Assembly (NCBI GenBank): GCA_023238725.1
Contig: CM041535.1
Span: 28,900,210 to 28,964,209, forward strand
DNA from: Scortum barcoo
Taxonomy: Eukaryota > Chordata > Actinopteri > Centrarchiformes > Terapontidae
DNA length: 64,000 nucleotides
Reading direction: 5' to 3'
Shown: one piece after another, positions 23,770-36,004 of the stretch
Layout of the letters: each line of letters opens with the position of its first letter
Position numbering within the stretch: position 1 is the first letter of the stretch
Position numbers and translations under genes: made by a program
The notes under the pieces: generated by a model
Seen by the model: only the letters and a program-made list of their open reading frames with translations
Database searches by the model: none
What the model was told of the DNA's origin: nothing

Positions 23770-23867
23770 AGCCGCGTTGCTAGGGAATGCCCAGTCCCGC
23801 TGCGCATGCGCGATGATGACGTTGTCTCCTAACAACAAACAGCGGTCCTTAGCAACCAGCTGATCAG
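23770..23867 (+). promoter_or_regulatory. ak8: ak8 promoter and non-coding first exon
   Basis: A small CpG-rich patch holds a perfect NRF1 palindrome TGCGCATGCGCG (23801-23812). It also has RFX X-box half-sites: GTTGCTAGG (23776-23784), GTTGTC...AACAAC (23821-23836) and TTAGCAACC (23849-23857). A splice donor CAG|GTGAGT follows at 23868, so a 5' non-coding exon probably ends at 23867 and joins the coding exon at 24400. No TATA box is seen. RFX-type sites fit the motile-cilium expression of AK8. None of the X-boxes is a canonical full site. Confidence 0.65.
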
Positions 23868-24040
23868 GTGAGTTTGTTTGTTTCACTCGCTGACGTATGT
23901 TTATTTATGTTTATACAAATTATACACAGTCAGTGGATTCACAACAACAGATGTTTTTTTAATAAATCAACTTTTAACGTTTCTTTCTGTTTCCGGTTTT
24001 CAAGAAAAAAAGAAAAAACTAACGGTAACGGTAACGTAAC

Positions 24041-24340
24041 TGTCTGTCTGCCTGCCTGTCTCTGTCTGCCTGCCTGCTGTCTGCCTGTCTGTCTGTCTGC
24101 CTGTCTCTGTCTGCTGTCTGTCTGCTGTCTGCTGTCTGTCTGCTGTCTGCTGTCTGCCTGTCTGTCTGCCCTGCCTGCCTGCCTGCCTGCCTGTCTGCCT
24201 GTCTGCCTGTCTGTCTGTCTGCCTGCCTGTCTGCCTGCCTGCCTGTCTGCCTGTCTGTCTGTCATCTGCCTGCCTGTCTGTCTGCCTGCCTGTCTGCCTG
24301 TCTGTCTGTCTGTCTGTCTGCCTGCCTGTCTGTCTGTCAG
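24041..24340 (+). repeat. (CTGC/CTGT)n array in ak8 intron 1
   Basis: About 300 bp of tetranucleotide repeats, all pyrimidine plus G on the + strand, ending 60 bp before the acceptor of the first coding exon. The frame of Leu-Pro-Ala-Cys repeats is an artefact. Confidence 0.9.
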
Positions 24341-24399
24341 TTCTAACGTGTGTTGTATCAGGTCTTGTAGATAGACAGCCTGTCTCACCTCCTCTTCAG

Positions 24400-24540
24400 A
24401 TGGATGAGACAGTCAGACCTTTGAGGATTCCTCCTCTCATGTCTGTGTACGCCGACAAACACAACATCTTCCACCTGATGCAGGTATGCAAAGATCACAC
24501 ACACACACACACACACAGCAAACCAACTGAGGCTGTGTGT

Positions 24541-24571
<31 letters not shown>

Positions 24572-25362
24572 TTCAGGGCTTGTTGTCCAGTCTGGTGATT
24601 GATCAGCCTGATGATCCGATCAGTTATCTGATCAGTGTGTTGCAGAGGAGCAGTGTGGACAGTAAGTCAACACACACACACGTTTTTATTCATAATGAGT
24701 AAAAAAACAGCTTTGTGTTTCTCAACAGGAGGGACCCCTGAATGATGGCCCCTGAAAGACCCCTGAAAGAGTCATGAGATGAATGAAAGGGGACCTGCAG
24801 ATAAAACAATTCTTTTAGACTTTCATAAACAACATATACTGTAAATACACATGTACTATAAATACACATGTACTGTAAATACACATGTACTGTATATACA
24901 CATGTACTGTAAATAAACATACACTGTATACACATATACTGTATATACATATCATCATCATATCATCATACATCAGTCATGTATGCAGCCACTAGATGGA
25001 GCTGTGAGACTACATCCTGTCTGTCTCTCTGTCTGTCTGCCTGTCTGTCTCACTGCCTGTCTGTCTGTCAGTTCCCAGGGTCATGCTGCTAGGTCCTCCT
25101 GCTGTTGGGAAACACACTGTGGTGAGTTGATATTTCTCCTCGCTGTGCTTCAAGAGGTGAACCAAGGAGTGAAGAAGTGAATAAAGGAGGAACTTCAGAC
25201 ACAGTTGCAGTCATCCTTTCTTCTTCCTCTGTGGCTGTTGTCGTCCTGAAGGCCAAAAAGCTGAGTGTAGAGCTGAGAGCTGTTCATGTGACCAGAGACA
25301 GTTTACTGCTGGACCAATCAGAGCTGAGCTCACAGGTGCACCAGTGCACACCCACTGAGCAG

Positions 25363-25397
<35 letters not shown>

Positions 25398-28300
25398 TGG
25401 GGATGTAGGAGGCTCCATCTCAGGTCACGTGTTCATTCATGATGTGGAGGAGTCAGTGTGGTTCTGCTCTGATCATTACTGTAGTTATTGTAGATATCTG
25501 AGTTATTTTAGAGTCAGTAGAGTTGTTATTGTAGTTATTTTTATAGCATTCATTCACTGTCTTTACCACTTGTCCTCACATACGGCCATGGGGGGCAGTC
25601 CCAGCTGTCACTGGGTGAGAGGCAGGTACACCCTCAGTCACAGGGCTGACATGGAGAGACAGTCTGAGGTTTACACCGACAGCTCATTTAGAGATCAGTT
25701 AACCTGTAAGAGAAGCTGCAGACTCCACACAGAAGGGCCTGTTATAACAGCAATGATTAGTTATTATTAACTTATTATTACACTTATGATGTAGTTATTA
25801 TTGTTGTAGGTATAGTTATTATTAACTATAGAGTGTGTGTGTGTGTTCAGGAGCTTCCTGCTGAGTTGCTGGTCAGGCTGATTCAGCAGAGACTGAGTGA
25901 AGTGGACTGCTTCAACAGGGTAAGTCCTCAGATCATCAGATCATCAGTCTACAAGTCCTGAAAAGACAAGTACTTCACTGTGACTTACAGCTGTCAATCA
26001 TGAGGCCATGCCCCTTTATATTATCAAATAACTAATAAAAATCAAACTGATCAGAAAAACAAACAACTGAACAAACATCAGTATGATCAGAACTACATAA
26101 AATGATAGAAACCATCTTTGGGAAACATTTATTTGATGTGTAATTTGTCCCATCTGCTAACATGGAGGGGGTGGGGCTTATGAGCTGTACTGCAGCCAGC
26201 CACCAGGGGGCGATCCAGATGTTTTCATCCAGTCTGTGGTGGAGACTCAGTGTTAGAAACCTGCAGAGTTTTAGTGTGTGACGACGCTTTAAACTCGTCT
26301 GTTACTCAGACAGGAGCTGAAATCAGCTGTCCATCTGTCTGTGAGTCTCTCTCTCTCTCTCTCCCTGTCTCCCTCTCTGTCTGTCTGTGTCTCCGATGTG
26401 CTGCTGTGATGATAATAATTAGCGCTCTGGTCGCTGCTGTGTCCTACTACGATTCCCAGCAGGCCGAGCAGCATGTTGGCGTGTTTCCCCAGAGAGCAGC
26501 TGATAAAACAGACACGCTGCTGTCACATCACGCGTGTTATTTTCACTCGGGCTCGTCCTCTCTGCTGCTCCTCATTAGCATCACGTCCTGTTTCCTGTCA
26601 GCGTTCATCAGGACACTGAGAGCTGCTTTCTGATCAGTTTAAGAGAATTAAAAGACGGCCAAGCTGCTGTCAGCAACACTCACACAACAACAACAACAAC
26701 AAGACACTCAGTTTTATTGAGACAGCACCAAACAAAACAATAAAAGATATTTTCTGACTCTTTACATACAGAGCAGGTTGAATTCCTGCACCAGGAGAGC
26801 CCAGAGTCCTCAGGAGGTGATAAAACTGTGAGCTGTGAACTGTGAGAAGATATGATGCTGTCTGAGGAGAAGCATTTTAACTGCTCTCTGTACCGATTAC
26901 TCATCTGATTACTTGCAGGTGATGAAGAGGCAGCTGTATTTGTGAAAAACTACAATAGAACAGGAAGTTCAGAGTCGCGTTACCAGTACCAGCCATGTTC
27001 TCATGTTACATCATGTTACTTACCATTACCGCCATGTTACCATCATGTTACCATCATGTTACCGCCATTTTACCGTCCTGTTACCATCATGTTACCATCC
27101 TGTTACCGCCATTCATGTTACCGTCCTGTTACCATCATGTTACCATGTTACCCCATGTTACACGTCATGTTACCCTGTTACCATCATGTTACCGTCATGT
27201 TACCATCATGTTACATGTTATCATGTTACCATCATGTTACCGTCCTGTTACCATCCTATGTTACCGCCATGTTACCGTCCTGTTACCATCATGTTACCAT
27301 CCCATTTTACCGTCCTGTTACCATCATACCGCCATTTTGTCTGTTACCACCATGTTACCGTCCTGTTACCATGCCATGTTACCGTCCTGTTATATCCATG
27401 TTACCATACATGTGTCTATGTTGCCATCATGTTACCTATGTTACCATTTTACCGTCCTGTTACCATCATGTTACCATGCCATTTTACCGTCCTGTTACCT
27501 TATACCGCCATGTTACCCGTACCCTATTACCATTTTACCGTCCTGTTACCTATCATGTTGCCATCACCGCATTCCTATGTTGCCATTTCTACCATCATAT
27601 GTTACCCATTGTTACCGTTACCATCATGTTACCATCATGTTACCGCCATTGTTACCGTCTCTGTTACTGCCATGTTACCGCCATCCTGTTACCATCATAT
27701 TCTCCTGTTACCATCATGTTCATATTTTACCATCCTGTTGTTACATCATATTGTTACCATCACGTTACCGTCATTATGTTACCATCATGTTACTGTCATG
27801 TTACCGTCGTGATCATGTTACCGTCAGTGTTATTGTCATGTTACTGTTATGTTACCATCGTTATGTTACCATCATGTTACCATGCTGTTACCATTGTTGT
27901 TACTGCCATCATGTTACCATCATGTTACCATCCTGTTACCATCACGTTACCGTCCTGTTACCGCCTATCATCATGTTACCATCATGTTACTGCCATGTTA
28001 CCATCCTGTTACCCATGTTACCGTTCCTGTTACCATCCATGTTATACATGTTACCATCATGTTACCGTCCTGTTACCATCATATTGCCCATCCTGTTACC
28101 ATTCATGTTACTAGCCATTTCATGTTACCATCATCGTTACCATGTTATGTATCATCATGTTACATCATGTTACTATTGTTACCATCGCGTTACCGTCATG
28201 TTACCATCATGTTACCATCATGTTACCGTTACCATGTTACCGTCATGTTACCGTCATGTTACCATCATGTTACCACGTCATGTTACCGTCATGTTACCAT

Positions 28301-31300
28301 CATGTTACTGTCATGTTACCGTCATGTTACCATCATGTTACCGTCATGTTACCATCATGTTACCATCATGTTACCGCCATGTTACCATCGATGTTACCGT
28401 CGTGTTACTGTCACATGTTACTGTCATGTTACCCGTCATTATGTTACCGTCATGTTACCATCATGTTACCGTCATGTTACCACTTCGCCAATACCATGTT
28501 ACCGTCGCCATGTTACCATACGTGATTGTGTTACACTGTCATGTTACCATCGTGTTACCGTCTTGTTACCATCGTTGCAATGTTACTGTCATGTTACCGT
28601 CCTGTTACCATAGTGTTACCATCATGTTATCATCGTCCTGTTACCATCATGATTGTGTTACCGCATGGTGTTGTGTTACTGTCATGTTACTGTCATGATA
28701 CCATCGTGTTACCGTCATGTTACCATCCTGTTGTTACCGCCATGTTACCGTCCTGTTACCATCATGTTACCACCATTTTACTGTCATGTTACTGTCCTGT
28801 TACCGTCTTGTTACCATCGTGTTACCGTCATGTTACCGTCATGTTACCATCAGTTGGTTACAACAAGAAAATATGTCTGCTATCTCTTTGTCTGCCACCT
28901 CTTCCACTGCTGCTGCTGCTCCTTCATACCTGCTTGTCAGGTGCTGTGTGTGTGTGTGTGTGTAGTGATCAGCTGTAAATCAGCGTTCAGCTTTTGTTTT
29001 TTCCTCTAAACTCTACAAACAGCTGCTTCTTTCAGCCTTCAGTCTTCAGCGTTTAGCTTCAGCGTTTAGCATTTAGCACCAGTGTGTGTGTGTAGAAGCC
29101 ACTTTCATCTGCTAATGGCTGTTTTTGGCCAGCAGGCTAAACTCATCACACACACACACCAGGGACTGTGTGTGTGATGTCTTCATCTTCTCTCTGTCTG
29201 TGTCAATGGAGACATGGAGGATGATTGACACCTCCCATCAGGACCCGCCTCCTCCTGTCACATTAAATACCTGTCTGTCTGTCTGTCTGTCTACCTGTTT
29301 GTCTGTCTGTCTCTCAGACAAAAGTGTCTCTCAGCAGTGTCCTGCTGTTCCTCAGCAGATGAAGATGATTGATTTGTGGTCATGCAAAGGTTAATCTTGT
29401 TAAAATTCAGATTTGTTTATACGATCATACAAGGTGTAATCATGTGAAATCTGTGTGACTCTTAGCTTCTTTAATTATGTAATAATAAATGTAAACTAGA
29501 ATAAAGAACAGAAATAAGAAATAGATAATAATGTTAACCTTAGTGACTTTGAATCATGAGTTCTTCTTCAGTGGTCTGAAGGTCAAAGCTGTTCGGAGCC
29601 TCTCAGTGCTGCTCTGCTGTCTCTGGATCTTCTCCTGATGGACGAGGTGACGTCCTGTTGGTCTGTCAGAGAGCACAGAGAGACTGCAGCTGATACTTTA
29701 CTATGAACTGTTTATTTATTTCAGGAACAGAAATCTACACAGGAGCAGCAAATATTTTGATATTTGATGATAAATTTTCCAAATGAGGCTTTGTGAGGAG
29801 TTCTCTCCTGTTTTAGCCCCCACGTATGTCAAATCCTGTTTGACTGGATTATCGATATCTATAACACAATAACTGATTATCCAGTCTGATCATCTGTTAA
29901 TAGCCAGGAAAGACTACATCAGACACACACACAGCCTGTCATACATGCGTGTGTGTGTGCGTCAGTGCTGCTGTCAGCGGTCTTTATTCAGCCTGGCAGG
30001 CAGCACTGAGGGATTAACGCTCAGATCGGAGTATGTGAGACTGAAGCAGCTCTGCATTAAACTGGTTTTATTTAGACGTGATGTGACTGTCAGCCTGCAT
30101 GAACACAGCTGCTGTCAGCCTCACACACATCACTTTAACACATACACACATACACACACAAACATTATACTGAGTTTAATGAGCAGCTTTAACTTCAGAC
30201 ACTCAGCTGACAATAGTTAACACTATAAATGCAGTTTACAACACGATGTGTCCGTTTGTCCCACAACACAAAGGAAAGACCTGCTCTGCTTGAAAATGAC
30301 AGAAGCACAGAACAGACTCAGAAAACAGAAACTATAAATGAACATGAAGTGTTGTTGGCTCCTTTACAGGCTGCAGTTTGTGAACAAACAACAACCGAGT
30401 GATTCAGACAGAAAGAATATTTTCACTCTGCAGCTTCATTCATATTTCAAACAAACAGAGTGTGTGTGTGTGTTCAGATCTGAACTCTGACTGAACCCTC
30501 AGCAGGTCCAAAGCAGCAAATTCACTTTTATTTGTTCATGCTCGCATCTGACCATGCACTGTGTGTGTATGTGTGTGTTTGTGTGTGTGTTACAGGGCTG
30601 GGTGTTGGAAGGAATCCCTCAGTCTCGTCTGCAGGCTCTGAGTCTCCAGCAGGCCGGAGTCCTCCCCGAACATGTTGGTGAGAACGAAGCAGCTCACGGA
30701 TCATGTAGACGTTACATGCAGCCTGTCACTGAAAAGGACTCTGTGTGTGTGTGCAGTGGTGTTGGAGGCTCCTGATGATGTGTTGTTGGAGAGGAGTCGA
30801 GGCAAACTGGTGGACCCACTGACAGGAGGTGAGTCCAGCCTCAAAGAGGTGGAGTTTTGCGTATGAATAAGAAGGTGAAGTGTGTCACCTGACATCACCG
30901 CTGAGCAGGTAGCAGACAGATGAGGGTCCTGCAGGTTTAGGATTATAATCCAACATTAAGATTATAACAGGTTCACTGAATGAGGCCAGTGAACACCATT
31001 CAATCATACGATGCCATGAGGAAGCAAACACCTGCTGACAGTTAAAGCTGCAGCACCTCGCTATGATTACTCATGACATCACTTCCTGTCTGCAGACGTG
31101 TACCATCAGACCTTCATCTGGCCCGACAACGAAACCGTTGCTCAGCGTCTGGAGGAGGTGCGGGGCCTGTCAGAGGAGCAGCGATTGGCTAAGCTGCAGC
31201 ATTACCGCTGTGAGGTCACAGGTCTGATCTCAGCCTATCAGCATGTCCTGAAGATCATCAACGGCGACCAACCACACGCTGACGTCTACCAACAAGGTAC

Positions 31301-31796
31301 GAACACACGTCAGTGATATTTACTGAATTATACTGACGTGCTTCATAATGATTCATCTTCATCACAGCACTGCTCAGTTTCTGGTTCTGTCCTGTCTGTG
31401 CTCAGATTTTATCCTCCGATATGCAGACGATTCACTTATTCATATTCACACTTTCACTTCAATAATAAACTTCAAAGGACTCAGTCCTGTCTGAGCGTCT
31501 CTGATTTAGTGAAACAAAGGTAATATGCTGATAATCACTGAGTCAGACGGCTGCTGATGTATATTATACTCTGTGTGTGTGTGTGTCAGTTTTGGCTTTC
31601 GTTCGGACTTGTCATCGCTCCAGAACTCCCAGAATCCTCCTGCTGGGTCCACCAGGGTCGGGGAAGAGTCATCAGGCCAGACTGCTGTCACAGAAATACA
31701 AGATGGTGGATGGTACAACACACACAATCACACACTCACACACACAATCACACACACACACACACACACAATCACACACACACACACACACACAAA

Positions 31797-31829
<33 letters not shown>

Positions 31830-31919
31830 CACACACACACACATTCACACACTCACACACACACACACACACACTCACATACACTCACACACACACAAAG
31901 ACACACACAAAGACACACA

Positions 31920-31956
<37 letters not shown>

Positions 31957-33125
31957 CAGTGTTTAAAGACTGAGGGCACCCCCTGAACATGATTAACTCA
32001 GAAACACTGACTGTGAGTGTGTTTGTCTCCTCAGTGATGGAGGCTCGTCAGCCTGCAGTCACACACACATTTACTGTGTTTAAAACCTTTGAACACACAA
32101 ACCAAACCTCCAACCGTCAGCCTGCAGGTCACTGCTGTCATCACACACACGTAGAGTCTGTACTACCAGGCCCAGGGACCAAAGCACCATCACGTTATAA
32201 TAACACATCACTTTATAATAAAACTTTATAATAACACATCACTTTATAATAACACATCACTTTATAATAAAACTTTATAATAACACATCACTTTCACTTT
32301 ATAATAACACATCACTTTAAAAAAAACGTTATAATAACACATCACTTTAAAAAAAAACTTTATAATAACACATCACTTTATATTAACACTTTATAATAAC
32401 ACATCACTTTATATTATCTCTTTATAATAACACATCACTTTATATTAAGACTTTATAATAACACATCACTTTATATTATCACTTTATAATAACACATTAC
32501 TTTATATTATCACTTTATAATAACACATCACTTTATATTAACACTTTATAATAACACATCACTTATAATAACACTTTATAATAACACATTACTTTATAAT
32601 AATCATCACTTTGTATTGTATATGTCTGTTTAGTTGTATATTTACTTAGCTGTAAAAAATATTTATTTTAATAGTATAATTTATATTTAGGTCTATAGTT
32701 GTTTTATTAATCTAGTTTATTATTTATTTTTATATTTTATTTATTTTATTTAATCTATTTTTTGTTTCTGTTCTTTTTAATATTTTTTTTGCATTGTTTG
32801 TAGGCAGCCTGAGATTTAAGAATTTCAATGACAGTGATTGTTTGATGTGAATTTGTTGTGCATGATAAGAAATTCTTGAATCTTGAAATTTTGTACCTGA
32901 AAATAATGCTGATGATAACACTGCAGCCTCTGCAAAGTACTGACACCTCCTTTTCTATTAGTTTAACATGTCTGTCTGTCTGTCTGTCAGTGTGTTGTGG
33001 TCAGCTGTTGAGGTCTATAGCAGCTGATGGTTCAGCTCTGGGAAAAGAGATCCAACTGTACCTGGATGATGGGAGGCCAGGTAAACACACACACACACAC
33101 TCACACCACACACACACACACACCA

Positions 33126-33164
<39 letters not shown>

Positions 33165-33178
33165 CACACACACACACT

Positions 33179-33215
<37 letters not shown>

Positions 33216-35487
33216 ACAGTGGACAGGACACACTGAGAAAGTGATGTTGGTGATCACACAGGTGAGGAATCATCTTTATCCTGCAGCAGTCACACTGACA
33301 GTTTGATTTAACAGAAGCAGCTTATTATTGATTATTGGTTATTGATGATTCTTCAGTTCCAGACTCCCTGGTTCTTCAGGTTCTGGACGAACGTCTGAGC
33401 CGAGTGGACTGCAGCTGCAGAGGCTGGATCCTCCACGGTTTCCCCCGAGACCTGCAGCAGGCCCGGAGCCTGCAGGAGAGCCAGCAGCAGCCCGGCAGGT
33501 ACTCCAGATACTCCAGACACTACTCCAGACACTACTCCAGATACTACAGACACTACTACTCCAGATACTACTCCAGATACTCCAGACACTACTACTACAG
33601 ATACTACTACTCCAGATACTCCAGATACTACTAGCTACTACAGATACTACTACTACAGATACAGACTACTACTCCAGATACTCCAGACAGACTACTACTC
33701 CAGATACTCCAGACAGATACTACTACTACAGATACTACTACTACAGATACTACTACTACTACAGATACTCCAGATACTACTACTACAGATACTACTACAG
33801 ATACAGATACTACTACAGATACTACAGATACTACTACCACAGATACTCCAGACAGATACTACTACTACAGATACTCCAGATACTACTACTGCAGATACTA
33901 CTACAGATACTACTACTACAGATACTATACAGATACTACAGATACTACAGACACTATACTCCAGATACTACTACTACAGATACTACTACTACAGATACTC
34001 CAGATACTACTCCAGATACTACTACTACAGATACTCCAGATACTACTACTGCAGATACTACTCAGATACTACTACTACAGATACTACTACCACAGATACT
34101 CCAGATACTACTACTATAGATACTACTCCAGATACTACTACCACAGATACTCCAGACACTACTACCACAGATACTTCTCCAGACACTACTACTACAGATA
34201 CTACTACTACAGATACTCCTGACACTACTACTACAGATACTCCTGACACTACTACTACAGATACTCCTGACAGATACTACTACTACAGATACTACCACTA
34301 CAGACTACTACTACTACAGATACTCCAGATACTACTACCACAGATACTCCAGATACTACTACTACAGATACTACTACAGATACTCCAGATACTACTACTA
34401 CAGATACTACTCCAGATACTACAGATACTACTACAGATACTCCAGATACTACTACTACAGATACTACTCCAGATACTACAGATACTACTAGATACTACTC
34501 CAGATACTCCAGATATACTACTACTACATATACTACTACAAATACTACTACTACGGATACTGCTACAAACACTACAGATACTACTACAAATACTACATAC
34601 ACTACAGATACTACTAAAAATACTACAGATACAGACAGGCAGGCAGCAGGCAGACAGACAGACAGACATGCAGGCAGGCAGACAGGCAGGCAGGCAGGCA
34701 GGCAGGCAGACAGGCTTGCAGACAGACAGGTATGTGAACAGTCCAGATAACAGTGACTAGACGAGGAGTGGTATATTGTGACGTAGCTGATGAGGGAAGG
34801 AGGTGCGGGTGGGGAGCTGTGAGGAGGCTCAGGTGAGGAGAATGAGGTGATTGGGAGATGGGAGTAGGACTGAATGACCTCTGAATGACCTCTGAATGAC
34901 CTCTGACCTCTTGTCTCAGAGTCTTCATCCTGGAGCTGACAGACGATAGTTGTCTGGAGAGGATCAGCCTCAGAGCCACAGACCTGGTCAGCGGAGAGAG
35001 GTCAGTGAGAAATAAACGAGATGCACAATCTGACCAATTCTTTAAATATGAAAACTTCATGTTTACATTTCCTCCTGTGATGTCATTTCCTCCTGTGATG
35101 TCATTTCCTCCTGTGATGTCATTTCCTCCTGCAGGTTCCACGCTGTAAATCGACCGGCTCCGAGCGCCGAGGTCCAAAACAGACTGAAAACCAGGCCAGA
35201 GGACAGCACACACACCGTAACACACACACTGAGTCAGTACAGGATACACACTGCAGCCTTGCAGGTACACACACACACCATCCAACCACAAACACTCACT
35301 ACAGCACCAAATGTGATTTCATCCGCTGCTGAAAATAGTCCCCAACAAATGTACTATTTCCTCCTGTTTGAGTAATACTGTGTGTGTGTGTGTGCAGTCT
35401 GTGTATCCAGATGCAGTCCATATTGATGCTGATCAGGATCCTCACTCTGTGTTTGAGGCTCTGGAGAGCAGACTGACAGCAGAATGA
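24400..35487 (+). CDS. ak8: Adenylate kinase 8, complete, 14 coding exons, 469 aa
   Basis: AK8 transfers phosphate between ATP and AMP (also other NMPs) and is linked to motile cilia. Coding exons: 24400-24483, 24577-24661, 25072-25121, 25252-25362, 25851-25919, 30596-30677, 30757-30828, 31096-31296, 31590-31712, 32991-33080, 33357-33498, 34920-35000, 35135-35264, 35398-35487. All junctions are GT-AG with compatible phases, giving 469 codons plus stop, close to the 479 aa of human AK8. Two kinase domains: the first P-loop reads GPPAVGKHT (residues 64-72), the second GPPGSGKS (271-278). GWVLEGIP and GWILHGFP are the paired NMP-binding segments; RGKLVDPLTG and a shorter LRATDLVSGE are the lid regions. 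The start MDETVRPLRIPP aligns with the family N-terminus directly after an acceptor. Intron 6 (4.7 kb) and several others are filled with tandem repeats. An NRF1/X-box promoter lies 0.6 kb upstream. Confidence 0.95.
24838..24925 (+). repeat. 17-bp minisatellite in ak8 intron
   Basis: About five tandem copies of ACATGTACTGTAAATAC with few changes, followed by related CATATACTGTATA units. Confidence 0.8.
24989..24999 (+). promoter_or_regulatory. CTCF-like core in ak8 intron
   Basis: CCACTAGATGG followed by AGCT resembles the CTCF core CCA(C/G)(C/T)AG(G/A)(G/T)GG. A motif match only. Confidence 0.35.
25575..25690 (+). repeat. Degenerate fish interspersed repeat fragment
   Basis: Contains a diverged form of the very common fish sequence CCCAGCTGTCACTGGG.GA.AGGC, also present at 61290-61385. 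That sequence is usually found in 3' parts of RTE-type LINEs or derived SINEs. Family assignment is tentative. Confidence 0.45.
26200..26212 (+). promoter_or_regulatory. CTCF-like core in ak8 intron 6
   Basis: CCACCAGGGGGCG, close to the CTCF consensus. A motif match only. Confidence 0.45.
26985..28860 (+). repeat. 11-bp minisatellite (TTACCATCATG) in ak8 intron 6
   Basis: Nearly 1.9 kb of the unit TTACCATCATG with CCGTCATG and CCGTCCTG variants and frequent 1-5 bp length changes. Because 11 is not a multiple of 3 and the unit has no stop in any + frame, long open frames (up to 567 codons) arise in all three. They encode the same Cys-Tyr-His-His-Val-Thr pattern and are not genes. Confidence 0.93.
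28865..30590 (+). other. Remainder of ak8 intron 6, no gene seen
   Basis: Ordinary AT-balanced intron sequence with short (TG)n, (CA)n and (CTGT)n tracts (for example 28945-28963, 29273-29315). No coding or RNA feature recognised. Confidence 0.6.
31715..31957 (+). repeat. (CA)n array directly after the ak8 exon 31590-31712
   Basis: About 240 bp of CA with occasional TCA and AAGA interruptions, starting a few bases after the splice donor. Thr-His frames here are artefacts. Confidence 0.92.
32190..32610 (+). repeat. 18-bp minisatellite in ak8 intron
   Basis: Tandem copies of ACACATCACTTTATAATA, over 20 units, with variants TATTA/TAATA and small poly-A expansions. Confidence 0.88.
32630..32885 (+). 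mobile_element. 3' end of an interspersed repeat (LINE or SINE)
   Basis: AT-rich sequence ending GAAATTCTTGAATCTTGAA. A related copy lies at 60575-60900 in the opposite orientation (shared AATTTGTTGTGCATGA-like and CAGCCTGAG-like blocks). The ending resembles fish non-LTR 3' tails; family not determined. Confidence 0.5.
33083..33225 (+). repeat. (CA)n tract after the ak8 exon 32991-33080
   Basis: CA repeats with CTCACACCACA interruptions, beginning two bases after the splice donor. Confidence 0.88.
33499..34628 (+). repeat. 1.1-kb minisatellite beginning at an ak8 splice donor
   Basis: Units of the form ACTCCAGATACT and ACTACTACTACAGATACT alternate irregularly. The first copy overlaps the donor of the exon ending at 33498 (GGCAG|GTACTCCAG). 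Transition to CAGACAGG repeats occurs near 34630. Confidence 0.9.
34632..34732 (+). repeat. (CAGG/CAGA)n tract
   Basis: About 100 bp of tetranucleotide repeat, complementary in sequence to the CTGC/CTGT arrays at 24041-24340, in the same gene. Confidence 0.85.
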
Positions 35488-35590
35488 CAGGAGGACACAC
35501 CTGGACACACCTGGGCAGGAAGAGGACGAACCGCTGTGCTCTAAACTTTCTCTCCTTCATCTAAAAAGCTCCTAATTTGGTTGTAAAAGA

Positions 35591-35596
35591 AATAAA
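35591..35596 (+). terminator. ak8: Candidate polyadenylation signal of ak8
   Basis: AATAAA 104 bp after the ak8 stop codon; the first canonical signal downstream. Confidence 0.6.
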
Positions 35597-35809
35597 ATGT
35601 TTAAAATGTTTTTCTTTCATTTCAATCACGTAAATACAGTTTATATACACTGTACTATATATACTGTGTGTACAGCACATCATATACACACCCTCACATT
35701 GGTGCTGAGTGTGGAGCACCAACACAGTGATCACCTGATCACCCGGTCACCTGATCAGACTCCTCCTGCAGGTTGTGTCAGTGACCAACATCTGTCCTGC
35801 AGCTGTGTT

Positions 35810-36004
35810 CACTGGAGCTGCTTAACATCACCAGCAACATGCTGGAGCAGGTCAGTGAACACAACACAGACACACACAGTGGTCTCCTGTGTGTGTGTGT
35901 GTGTGTGTGTGTGCAGGAACGTTGCCTCAGGCAAACTTCATCTTCAGAAGATGTTCACGTCTCAGAGTTCAGCTGCTTTCAGCCTTTTCACACTTGTGAA
36001 TAAA
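35810..36004 (+). other. Possible orphan exon pair downstream of ak8
   Basis: CTGCAG|CTGTGTTCACTGG with a following donor CAG|GTCAGTG (about 35860), then GTGCAG|GAACGTTGCC and a TGA that overlaps AATAAA at 35999-36004. Joined, this would give a peptide starting LCSLELLNITSNMLEQ. No upstream exon or family was recognised. It could be a remnant terminal exon of a lost gene, an alternative 3' end of ak8, or chance. Confidence 0.2.

Noticed and set aside
26942..28978. Open frames up to 567 codons (Cys-Tyr-His-His-Val-Thr pattern)
   Set aside because: The same peptide pattern appears in all three frames because an 11-bp unit lacks forward stops; it lies in an ak8 intron.
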